Assembly (NCBI GenBank): GCA_032111745.1
Contig: JAULUH010000082.1
Location: 1-7,362, forward strand
DNA length: 7,362 nucleotides
Origin: JAULUH01 sp032111745
GTDB lineage: Bacteria > Chloroflexota > Anaerolineae > JAAEKA01
Direction: 5' to 3'
The position numbers and the translations under genes are program-made. The notes below the pieces were generated by a model that worked only from the letters and a program-made list of their open reading frames with translations, ran no database searches and was not told where the DNA came from. Below are positions 1 to 5,945 of this stretch, one piece after another (position 1 is the stretch's first letter; each line of letters starts with the position of its first letter).

Positions 1-956
1 ATTCTGTCGATGGCCTGCAGCACCTCCGCCACGGGCCGCTCGCGCACCGGCCGGAAGATCATCCCGGCCTGGCAGAAGCGGCAGCCCCGGGTGCAGCCCC
101 GCTGCAGCTCGATGGCTGCCCGGTTGTGTACTACGTCGACATAAGGCACGATGAAGTCGGTGACCGGCGGTGGCAGCTGCGGCAGGATGCGTTTGACCAC
201 GCGCGGCGGCGCGGCCGGATGGTTCGGGTGGAGGGTGGCCAGTGTGCCATCTTCATGGTAGGCAGCCTCATACAGGTGCGGCACGTAGACGCCAGGGATC
301 TGCGCCAGCTGGCGCCACAGATCCAGCCGCAATAGGGCAGGTCGGTCTGCCTGGCCGTCGGTGCCGACCCCGGCCACGCCGCTGGCCCGCCACGCCGCAT
401 GGACCTCCACCACCTCGAATAGCACCTCCTCGCCCTCGCCGATGACGAAGGCATCGAAGAAGGCATGCATGGGCTCGGGGTTGTAGCAGCCGCTGCCCCC
501 GGCGATGACCAGGGGATGATCTGCCGACCGCGCGCTGGCCCGGATGGGCAGCCCGGCCAGGTCCAGCATGTTCAGGACGTTGGTGTAGAGCTGCTCGTAG
601 GGCAGGCTGAAGCCGATGACGTCGAAGTCGGCCAGTGGATGCCGGGTCTCCAGGCTGAACAAGGGCACTTCCGCTGACCGTAGCTCGGCTTCCATGTCGG
701 TCCACGGTGCATAGACCCGCTCGGCCAGCATATCGGGTCGCTTGTTGGCCAGGTCGTAAAGAATGGCCAGCCCCATGTTGGACATGCCCAGGTCGTAGAT
801 GTCGGGGAAGGCGAGGGCAATGTGGTGGGAAGTCGTAGACCAGTCCTTGGCGATCGAGTTCCACTCGCCGCCCGTGTAGCGGGCCGGCTTCTGTACCCGC
901 AGCAACACCCGGTCCAAAAAGCCGCTGATGTCAGCAGGCGCATGATGAGAGTTCAC
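1..956 (-). CDS. B12-binding radical SAM protein, TIGR03960-type (3' end off the window)
   Basis: The first 318 codons are present; the gene continues past the left edge. Residues about 20-180 look like the family's cobalamin-binding-type N-terminal region, with conserved stretches KPARYTGGEWN (23-33), FPDIYDLGMSNMGLAILYDL (50-69), the FSLPYEQLYTNVLNMLDLAG segment (116-135), IAGGSGCYNPEP (151-162) and IGEGEE (172-177). The radical SAM core opens at ELQRGCTRGCRFCQAGMIFR, placing the cluster ligands at Cys288, Cys292 and Cys295 (CX3CX2C). Such enzymes bind a 4Fe-4S cluster and cleave S-adenosylmethionine to a radical; the substrate of this family is not known to me. The GTG start at 956 is chosen because AGGAG lies 6 bases upstream (967-963) and the conserved N-terminus begins soon after. 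No in-frame stop occurs in the visible part. Family membership is secure; function is not. Confidence 0.93.
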   Translation of the reverse strand, partial: MNSHHAPADISGFLDRVLLRVQKPARYTGGEWNSIAKDWSTTSHHIALAFPDIYDLGMSNMGLAILYDLANKRPDMLAERVYAPWTDMEAELRSAEVPLFSLETRHPLADFDVIGFSLPYEQLYTNVLNMLDLAGLPIRASARSADHPLVIAGGSGCYNPEPMHAFFDAFVIGEGEEVLFEVVEVHAAWRASGVAGVGTDGQADRPALLRLDLWRQLAQIPGVYVPHLYEAAYHEDGTLATLHPNHPAAPPRVVKRILPQLPPPVTDFIVPYVDVVHNRAAIELQRGCTRGCRFCQAGMIFRPVRERPVAEVLQAIDR

Positions 957-1043
957 GATTTGCTCCTACTCGTTATTCCCAGAGCCAGAAACACAATGTC
1001 CTGTGCTCCGGGGCGGGGTTCGTGCCCGCAGGTTCGCACCGCA

Positions 1044-1071
1044 ATTATATCTCACAGATCCACTCGAGCAA
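1044..1071 (-). promoter_or_regulatory. Predicted promoter for the radical SAM gene
   Basis: Read on the minus strand, a perfect -10 TATAAT occupies 1049-1044. A weak -35 (TTGCTC) lies at 1071-1066 with a 16-base spacer. Transcription would begin near 1037, giving a leader of about 80 bases before the GTG at 956. The -10 is strong by eye, the -35 matches only half of the consensus. Confidence 0.45.
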
Positions 1072-1092
1072 ACCACCTCTCTCCATAGGTGA

Positions 1093-1128
1093 CGCCGTAG
1101 AGACGCCAGATCTGGCGTCTCTACGGCG
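1093..1128. repeat. Perfect 36-bp palindrome, probably a dispersed palindromic repeat
   Basis: The left arm CGCCGTAGAGACGCCAGA is followed without a loop by its exact reverse complement. The match ends abruptly on both sides (A1092 versus G1129). It lies between divergent genes, outside the predicted promoters, and has no T-tract, so a terminator role is unlikely. Short 'GTAGAGACG...CGTCTCTAC' palindromes are, to my knowledge, scattered in many copies in some Chloroflexota and cyanobacterial genomes; assignment to such a family is inference because only one copy is visible here. Confidence 0.75.
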
Positions 1129-1212
1129 GGCAATTCCGACTACGCCCAGCACGGGTTAGCGGGTCGCCAGGGCAGGATCTCTCCGGCAGTCCCTGGTCTT
1201 TGGCCCCAACAC

Positions 1213-1240
1213 TTGACTCCCCCGGCCGCATCGCTATACT
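1213..1240 (+). promoter_or_regulatory. Predicted promoter for the CatE-like / spermidine-synthase-like operon
   Basis: The -35 TTGACT (1213-1218) and -10 TATACT (1235-1240) each match consensus at 5 of 6 positions, with a 16-base spacer. Transcription would begin near 1247, about 60 bases ahead of the chosen ATG at 1309. The open frame extends back to a TTG at 1213, but that codon is part of the -35 box, which argues against the longer protein. Confidence 0.65.
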
Positions 1241-1308
1241 CGGGTGGTCGGTATTTTCTGGCCTGTACTCACCTTGCCAGGACAGCATCCACCAGGAACG
1301 AGGCCACG

Positions 1309-2211
1309 ATGCCCGCCAGCCTTCTGCCCGCTAACACCTCCATCGGATCCGTAGCCCTCACCGTGTCCTCCCTGGAGCGATCCCTACCCTTCTATCGGGA
1401 TGTCCTGGGCTTTGCGGTAGCCAGCCACTCAGTAGCCACGGCGACTCTCGCCGCGGGTGGCACCAGCACCCTGGTCGAGCTGGCCGAGCTGCCCGGAGCC
1501 AGGCCCAGGCCGCGCCACAGCACCGGGCTCTACCACTACGCCATCCTGGTGCCCACCCGCCTGGAGCTGGCCCGCTCCCTGCGTCGCCTCGTCGGGGCTG
1601 ATTGGCCGTTGCAGGGAGTGGCCGACCATGGTGTGAGCGAGGCGCTGTACCTGGCGGACCCGGATGGCAATGGCATCGAGATCTACGCTGACCGGCCCCG
1701 GGAACAATGGCCGAGGCGCAACGGCCTGCTGGAGATGGCCACCGATCCCCTGGATCTTGCTAGCCTCCTACAAGAGCTGGATCGACACCCGCGGTCGGAC
1801 GCCGGACTGGCTCCCGAGACGGTCATCGGCCACGTGCACTTGCATGTAGCCCATCTTTCGGAGGCCGAGGCCTTTTACTGTTCGGTGCTGGGCTTCGACG
1901 TCATGCAGCGCAACTATCCCGGCGCCTTGTTCGTCTCGGCCGGCGGATATCATCACCACCTGGGCCTGAACACCTGGGCCGGCGCCGGCGCACCGCCGCC
2001 ACCAGCGGACGCTGCTGGCCTGCGCTTCTTCACCGTTGTCGTACCTGATGAGGCTGCTCTTGTCGCCATCGTCGCCCGCGCGAAGGCCGCCAACCTGGCC
2101 GTGGAGCAGCGGCTAGCTGGCTGGCTCGTGCGCGATCCCTCCTCCAACGATGTTTGGTTGACTGATAGTCCTGCAACTGGCATGCCGCCGGCCCTGGACT
2201 TCTCGATCTGA
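1309..2211 (+). CDS. Two-domain VOC/glyoxalase-fold protein, CatE-like putative ring-cleavage dioxygenase
   Basis: A 300-residue protein with two vicinal-oxygen-chelate repeats. Domain 1 (about 11-130) holds LERSLPFYRDVLGF (22-35), GLYHYAIL (73-80) and YLADPDGNGIEIYADRP (114-130). Domain 2 (about 171-287) holds IGHVHLHV (173-180), EAEAFYCSVLGFDV (185-198) and SAGGYHHHLGLNTWAG (210-225). This pattern resembles the CatE/YfiE group (COG2514) annotated as catechol-2,3-dioxygenases, cytosolic metal enzymes; the actual substrate is unknown. Candidate metal ligands are the His residues at 175-179 and 215-217. The position where a final Glu is expected in classic extradiol enzymes reads DPSSNDVWL (277-285), with Trp instead. 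The ATG at 1309 is preferred because GAGG sits 5 bases upstream and a good promoter overlaps the longer frame. The next gene starts 22 bases after the stop, indicating an operon. Fold is certain, reaction is not. Confidence 0.88.
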   Translation: MPASLLPANTSIGSVALTVSSLERSLPFYRDVLGFAVASHSVATATLAAGGTSTLVELAELPGARPRPRHSTGLYHYAILVPTRLELARSLRRLVGADWPLQGVADHGVSEALYLADPDGNGIEIYADRPREQWPRRNGLLEMATDPLDLASLLQELDRHPRSDAGLAPETVIGHVHLHVAHLSEAEAFYCSVLGFDVMQRNYPGALFVSAGGYHHHLGLNTWAGAGAPPPPADAAGLRFFTVVVPDEAALVAIVARAKAANLAVEQRLAGWLVRDPSSNDVWLTDSPATGMPPALDFSI

Positions 2212-2233
2212 GTACACGCCCAGGATCCCTGGC

Positions 2234-3805
2234 ATGACCAACCTCCCGAGCCCCGATCCTTTGCCCCTGGCTGTCCCCACCAGCGCATCTGCCCTCGAGC
2301 GCGCCTGGACCTGGCAACCCTACGCCATCGTCTTTGTCTCCAGCGCCTGCATTATGGTCCTGGAGCTGGTCGCCGGCCGCATCGTGGCCCCCTACGTGGG
2401 GGTGTCCCTGTATACCTGGACCACCATCATCGGCGTCGTCCTGGCCGGCATCAGCCTGGGCAACTACCTCGGCGGCCGGCTGGCCGATCGCTGGGGCTCC
2501 CCGCACCTGCTGGGTTGGCTGTTCCTGGCTGCCGGCGCGGCCAGTTTCCTCGTCCTCGCCGTAGATTGGCTGGGCGTCCGCCTGCCCGCCTGGCCCATTG
2601 TGCTGGAAATCCTCTTCCTGGTCACCTTGCTCTTCTTCCTCCCCTGTGTCATCCTGGGCACCATTTCGCCAGTAGTGGCCAAGCTGGCCGTGCGGGACCT
2701 GTCGCGGACTGGCACTACCGTCGGCAAGATCTATGCCGCCGGCACTGTGGGGAGCATCGTCGGGACCTTTCTCACCGGCTTCGTGCTGATCGCACGCTTC
2801 GGCACTCACGCCATTGTATGGGGCGTGGCCCTGGTACTGATAGCCATCGGCCTGATCTTACTGCTGCGTGGTCGCTGGCCGGCCCTGTTGGCCGCGGTTG
2901 GCCTGGTTGCTGGCGGGCTGTTGCTGGCCGGCTGGCAGGGTTGGACCAAGGGGCCGTGTAGCCTGGAGACCAACTACTTCTGCATCAAGGTGGCGGACCA
3001 GGAGCGCAGCGGCGAGCCTGTGCGGGTGCTGATCCTCGACCGCCTGGTCCATAGCTTCACCTCCATGGAGGACCCCACCCGGCTGGTCTACGGCTACGAG
3101 CAGATGTATGCCGAGGCCACTGCCTACCAGGCACAGCGCAACGACGATCTGGCCGCCCTTTTCATTGGCGGCGGGGGCTATACCTTCCCCCGTTACATGG
3201 AAGTCGTGTACCCGGACAGCGACCTCGACGTCATCGAGATCGACCCCGGCGTGACTTCTGTGGCCCTCAGTCTGCTAGGCCTGCCCAAGAATACCCGTAT
3301 CAGGAGCTTCAACGAGGACGCCCGCCTGTTTCTGCAGCGCGATCCCCAACAGTCGTATGACCTGATCATGGGAGACGCCTTCAACGATTTCTCCGTGCCC
3401 TATCACCTTACCACGCGGGAGTTCAACGAGCGCGTGCGCTCCTGGCTGGCTCCTGACGGCCTGTATCTTGTCAACATCATCGATGGCCCGCGCGGTGACT
3501 TTCTGCGCGCCTATACCCATACCCTGGCTCAAACCTTCCCCTACGTCTACCTGGCCCCTACCATCGACGGCTGGCGAGAGTCCCCCCGCAGTACCTTCGT
3601 CCTGGTGGCCTCTAACACGCCTCTCGACATGGATGCCCTGGCCAGCACTGGAGATGGATCATCGCTGCTGGCGCGCCAATTGGTGAGCGCCCAAGACCTG
3701 GCCGCACTCCTGGCCGAGGCGCCACCGGTCCTGCTCACCGACCAGTTTGCCCCCGTGGATCAGATGCTGGCTCCCGCATTTCGCGAGGAGATTCCCGAAT
3801 CTTGA
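2234..3805 (+). CDS. Membrane-anchored spermidine-synthase-like protein (fused MFS/spermidine synthase)
   Basis: A 523-residue fusion. Residues about 28-235 form roughly seven hydrophobic segments (approximately 30-50, 60-80, 92-112, 119-148, 167-187, 190-211, 217-235), including LELVAGRIVAPYVG (43-56) and a KIYAAGTVGSIVGTFLTGF segment (165-183) typical of these fusions. From about 265 to 515 there is a Rossmann-type aminopropyltransferase fold: glycine loop FIGGGGYTFPR (310-320), acidic strand VIEIDP (333-338), GDAFND (380-385) and C-terminal LTDQFAPVDQM (501-511). Canonical spermidine synthases carry a DSxDP-like catalytic stretch; here it is DAFND, so ordinary polyamine synthesis is doubtful, although nucleotide or S-adenosylmethionine-type cofactor binding is plausible. 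The soluble domain probably faces the cytoplasm. AGGA (2222-2225) lies 8 bases before the ATG. It is likely co-transcribed with the CatE-like gene. The family is clear; the substrate is unknown. Confidence 0.9.
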   Translation: MTNLPSPDPLPLAVPTSASALERAWTWQPYAIVFVSSACIMVLELVAGRIVAPYVGVSLYTWTTIIGVVLAGISLGNYLGGRLADRWGSPHLLGWLFLAAGAASFLVLAVDWLGVRLPAWPIVLEILFLVTLLFFLPCVILGTISPVVAKLAVRDLSRTGTTVGKIYAAGTVGSIVGTFLTGFVLIARFGTHAIVWGVALVLIAIGLILLLRGRWPALLAAVGLVAGGLLLAGWQGWTKGPCSLETNYFCIKVADQERSGEPVRVLILDRLVHSFTSMEDPTRLVYGYEQMYAEATAYQAQRNDDLAALFIGGGGYTFPRYMEVVYPDSDLDVIEIDPGVTSVALSLLGLPKNTRIRSFNEDARLFLQRDPQQSYDLIMGDAFNDFSVPYHLTTREFNERVRSWLAPDGLYLVNIIDGPRGDFLRAYTHTLAQTFPYVYLAPTIDGWRESPRSTFVLVASNTPLDMDALASTGDGSSLLARQLVSAQDLAALLAEAPPVLLTDQFAPVDQMLAPAFREEIPES

Positions 3806-3827
3806 GCCCCCAATTCTATCGGGCTCA
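3803..3827. terminator. Hairpin between convergent genes, possible bidirectional terminator
   Basis: TGAGCCC (3803-3809, including the stop of the upstream gene) pairs with GGGCTCA (3821-3827) across an 11-base loop. The HEAT gene on the other strand ends at 3831, so the hairpin fills nearly the whole junction. There is no T-tract on either side, so intrinsic termination is uncertain. Confidence 0.35.
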
Positions 3828-3830
3828 GGA

Positions 3831-4430
3831 CTACTGTACCAGGATCGTGGTTAGATAGCCTAGCTGGTCCAGGGTTTCGTAGGCGTAGGTGTGTACGATG
3901 GGGTTGGGGTCGTTCAGCGCCGGGAACAGCCATCGGGCAGACTTCGGGCTGCAGATCTTGCGCAACGAATAGGCCGCCCGCACGCGCACCCCTTCTCGCG
4001 AGTCTTGCAGGGCCTCGCCCAACGCCGGCACCGCCGCTTCTCCCATCAACGCGAGGGCATCTGCAGCCGCGCCGCGCACCCAACCGCTGGGATCCGATAA
4101 CAGCAGCATCAGCGAAGGAATCGCACTGGCCGCCTGTAGCTGTCCCAGCGCCAGGGCCGCTACGCAGCGCACTGCATCGTCCGTATCGCCTAACGCGTCG
4201 ACCAGGGCTGGCGTCGCGCGGTCCCGATTTGTCTCGTCGGCGTCGACCAAAGCGGCCAACCCACGCACTGCCCACCATCGTTGATCAGGATCCGGCGAGG
4301 AGCAAAGTTCCAACAGGGGTACCTTTGCTGCACCGTCCATCGCGGTGAGCTCGATAATCGCTGCCTCTGCTGCCTCGTCGTCCTCCTCCGCGATCGCAGC
4401 CAGCAGGGTGCTCAGTAGCTGGTCGTCCAT
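3831..4430 (-). CDS. HEAT-repeat (PBS-lyase-like repeat) protein
   Basis: A 199-residue, mostly helical protein made of about five HEAT-type repeats, near 36-63, 72-101, 104-131, 133-161 and 165-192. The repeating pattern is visible as DPDQRWWAVRGLAAL (47-61), DTDDAVRCVAALALGQL (82-98), DPSGWVRGAAADALALMG (113-130), SREGVRVRAAYSLRKI (144-159) and DPNPIVHTYAYETLDQLG (174-191). Such repeats normally act as binding scaffolds; in cyanobacteria related proteins are bilin lyases, but nothing here supports that role. The N-terminus (1-35) is acidic and lacks a signal peptide, so it should be cytosolic. GAGG lies 7 bases before the ATG. The start overlaps the end of the upstream Uri-like gene by 19 bases, suggesting coupled translation and perhaps a shared process. 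Partner unknown. Confidence 0.88.
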   Translation of the reverse strand: MDDQLLSTLLAAIAEEDDEAAEAAIIELTAMDGAAKVPLLELCSSPDPDQRWWAVRGLAALVDADETNRDRATPALVDALGDTDDAVRCVAALALGQLQAASAIPSLMLLLSDPSGWVRGAAADALALMGEAAVPALGEALQDSREGVRVRAAYSLRKICSPKSARWLFPALNDPNPIVHTYAYETLDQLGYLTTILVQ

Positions 4431-4858
4431 AACAAAACCTCAATCTCTTCCCATGCCCAAGGGATAGGCAGGTGGACCAGGTGGGCCGGGCAGCCAGCGC
4501 TGCGACAATCGCTGTTGCCAAAGCCCCCGATCAGAGCCTGCGCACCCGCCGCCCGCAAAGCCTGAACCCACGCACACTCCAACTTGGACTCGCCGACCGC
4601 ATATAGCGCAACTTTCGGTGCGCAGGTGCTGGTGAAGTAGTCGATGTGCCAGTGCCGCCGCGCCGGTTGGCCAAAATGACGATTGATGCGACCGGCCAGG
4701 CCGCCTGGACCAAGGGCGCTGCCTGCATACGCCCAGCGACCAGCCGGCAGATGGCAGATACCCAGGCACCCGGCTGCCAGTTCCCGCGCCTGCTCCAGGT
4801 CGAAGACTAACAGGTAGGTGCCCGGCTGCCTCGGGTAGGGTGTGATGCGGCTGATCAC
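4412..4858 (-). CDS. Uri-superfamily (DUF123) GIY-YIG-like protein
   Basis: A 148-residue protein matching the DUF123/COG1833 pattern. The GIY-YIG-like signature appears as PGTYLLVFDL (12-21) and WAYAGSALGPGGLAGRINRH (42-61), with Arg57 and Arg60, then RRHWHIDYF (67-75), a candidate catalytic Glu94 in SKLECAW, and GGFGNSDCRSAGCPAHLVHL (111-130) with conserved Cys118, Cys123 and His126. This group is annotated as putative endonucleases related to UvrC/GIY-YIG nucleases; activity is poorly documented, so the nuclease role is inferred from fold. The start is chosen as GTG at 4858 because GGAGGTG (4867-4861) precedes it; the frame can be extended to a TTG at 4888, but that has no ribosome site and would lie between promoter boxes. 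It is followed by, and overlaps, the HEAT gene. Confidence 0.83.
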   Translation of the reverse strand: MISRITPYPRQPGTYLLVFDLEQARELAAGCLGICHLPAGRWAYAGSALGPGGLAGRINRHFGQPARRHWHIDYFTSTCAPKVALYAVGESKLECAWVQALRAAGAQALIGGFGNSDCRSAGCPAHLVHLPIPWAWEEIEVLLWTTSY

Positions 4859-4867
4859 TTCACCTCC

Positions 4868-4895
4868 ATCATAACAGAGAAAAGTCAAAAGTCAA
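4868..4895 (-). promoter_or_regulatory. Predicted promoter for the Uri-like / HEAT operon
   Basis: On the minus strand, -35 TTGACT lies at 4895-4890 and -10 TATGAT at 4873-4868, spacer 16, each 5 of 6 to consensus. TGT before the -10 makes an extended -10. The predicted transcription start (about 4861) is only a few bases before the GTG at 4858 and falls at the end of the GGAGGTG ribosome-site-like sequence, so promoter and ribosome site are hard to use together. Confidence 0.45.
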
Positions 4896-4913
4896 GGGGT
4901 TTGTGGTGGGCCT

Positions 4914-4927
4914 GTGCACCGGTGCAC
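4914..4927. promoter_or_regulatory. 14-bp perfect palindrome, possible operator
   Basis: GTGCACCGGTGCAC reads identically on both strands. It lies about 20 bases upstream of the predicted -35 of the Uri-like gene and about 65 bases upstream of the -35 of the GntR gene. The position fits a regulator site, but a 14-bp palindrome can occur by chance in a window of this size and no second copy is seen. Confidence 0.3.
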
Positions 4928-4992
4928 GGTTTGCTCAGCCGTCCTCCCATTCGACCTTTTTCCAACAATCTTCTCTGAGCAGCCAAAATCGG

Positions 4993-5021
4993 TTGACACC
5001 ATGCCCTGCGTGTGATACTAT
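4993..5021 (+). promoter_or_regulatory. Predicted promoter of the GntR-transporter operon
   Basis: A perfect -35 TTGACA (4993-4998) is followed after 17 bases by TACTAT (5016-5021), preceded by TGA, forming an extended -10. The transcription start would fall near 5028, directly at the first operator-like repeat and about 56 bases before the ATG of the regulator. Confidence 0.65.
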
Positions 5022-5024
5022 ATC

Positions 5025-5060
5025 TCTGTATACCTCAATAGTCGTCTATAGACCTCAATA
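5025..5060 (+). promoter_or_regulatory. Tandem operator-like repeats, probable GntR autoregulatory site
   Basis: TCTGTATACCTCAATA (5025-5040) and TCTATAGACCTCAATA (5045-5060) are 14 of 16 identical and repeat with a 20-bp period, about two helical turns. The second contains the perfect palindrome GTCTATAGAC (5044-5053), and the first contains GTATAC (5028-5033). Sites of HutC-type GntR regulators are typically GT..AC palindromes, so binding by the adjacent regulator is a reasonable inference. Their place at and just after the predicted transcription start would suit repression. Confidence 0.55.
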
Positions 5061-5083
5061 CTTTCCCTGCTCAGGTGATATCC

Positions 5084-5884
5084 ATGGCGCCCAACTTGGA
5101 TCGCACCGGCCCTGAACCCATCTATCTCCAGCTTGAGGACTGGATGCGGCACCAGATCGCATCTGGAGCCTGGCCCGGCCGGTTCAAGCTGCCGGCAGAG
5201 GTCGACCTGGCCCATGAGTTGGACATCAGCCGCGGCACGGTGCGTCGTGCGCTTGATGATCTGGCCGCAGAAGGCCTGCTCACGCGCACCCATGGCCTCG
5301 GTACCTTTGTGACGCCCCGTGTGGTGGATCAACCCCTGGCTGACCGCCTGGTAACCTTTTCAGAGGCCCTGATCTCCCAGGGAATCCCGTTCGAGACCAG
5401 GGTGATCGCCAAGGCTGTCGTCCCGGCCAAAGCCCGCGTGGCAAGCATGCTCGGCTTGCCCATCAATGCCCCAACCTTCTTCCTGCGTCGTGTGCGGCTG
5501 GTGGCAGGGGCCGCGCTTATCCTGCTCGACAACTACGTAGTCTACGACCGCTGCCCAGGGGTGGAGACTCTCGATTTCACTCGCCTCCGGTTGTTTGAGG
5601 TTCTGGAAGAACGCTACGGGCTCAGGTTGGAAAACGGCCGGCGGATTTTCCAGGCTCAAGCTGCCGATCGCGAGACCGCTCAGTGGCTTCATATCAAGCC
5701 CGGTGAGCCGGTCATGTATGTCGAACAACTGGCGTACCTGGACGATGGTACCGCCATCGAGTTCTCCGATATCTGGCTCAGTGGAGATCGCTTCCGCCTG
5801 ACGGCAGCCGTGAAGCGCACCGATATCCCGCGAGTAGGCCTATCCTTGTCCCTGCTGCCTGACAAAGAGATCGCCACTCCCTGA
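5084..5884 (+). CDS. GntR-family transcriptional regulator, HutC subfamily (UTRA domain)
   Basis: A 266-residue regulator. Residues about 11-76 form the GntR winged helix: EPIYLQLEDWMRHQIASG (11-28), KLPAEVDLAHELDISRGTVR (35-54) with the recognition helix, and the wing THGLGTFV (69-76). Residues about 88-250 fit the UTRA effector domain: FSEALISQGIPFETRVI (92-108), a FFLRRVRL strand (132-139), DNYVVYDRCPGV (149-160), GEPVMYVEQLAYLDDGTAIE (207-226). UTRA domains bind small metabolites, often sugars or sugar phosphates, releasing the repressor from DNA. The ATG at 5084 is preferred because AGGTGA (5073-5078) lies 5 bases upstream; a GTG at 5075 would overlap that site. The gene is 61 bases ahead of the ABC permease and is presumably its local regulator and its own. 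The effector is unknown. Confidence 0.92.
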   Translation: MAPNLDRTGPEPIYLQLEDWMRHQIASGAWPGRFKLPAEVDLAHELDISRGTVRRALDDLAAEGLLTRTHGLGTFVTPRVVDQPLADRLVTFSEALISQGIPFETRVIAKAVVPAKARVASMLGLPINAPTFFLRRVRLVAGAALILLDNYVVYDRCPGVETLDFTRLRLFEVLEERYGLRLENGRRIFQAQAADRETAQWLHIKPGEPVMYVEQLAYLDDGTAIEFSDIWLSGDRFRLTAAVKRTDIPRVGLSLSLLPDKEIATP

Positions 5885-5945
5885 TGCGGTGCTGCGTCGC
5901 CGCAGCCAGCGCGCCATACCCTGCCTCGACGAGGAGAAGCAAGCC

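Noticed and set aside
268..864. Long minus-strand open frame of 198 codons overlapping the radical SAM gene.
   Set aside because: It is in another frame of the same strand, and the recognised family motifs, including CX3CX2C, are all in the frame starting at 956.
1167..1196. Inverted repeat CCAGGG/CCCTGG with an 18-base loop in the divergent intergenic region.
   Set aside because: Six-base arms with a long loop are common by chance in GC-rich DNA; it matches no riboswitch or terminator pattern.
1213..1308. N-terminal extension of 32 residues on the CatE-like protein.
   Set aside because: The TTG at 1213 is inside a strong -35 box, the extension shows no conserved motif, and a better ribosome site precedes the ATG at 1309.
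2030..2809. Long minus-strand open frame of 259 codons opposite the VOC and spermidine-synthase-like genes.
   Set aside because: Its composition (Gly, Asp, Gln-rich without domain pattern) is what the complement of a GC-rich gene gives; both plus-strand proteins have clear family motifs and good starts.
2234..3805. Calling the gene speE (true spermidine synthase).
   Set aside because: The membrane half and the absence of a DSxDP-like catalytic stretch make a canonical polyamine enzyme unlikely; only the fold is supported.
3831..4858. A defence system built on the GIY-YIG-like protein and the HEAT protein.
   Set aside because: No mobile element, restriction, methylation or sensor gene is nearby, and DUF123 proteins are widespread housekeeping-type genes; nothing in the sequence supports defence.
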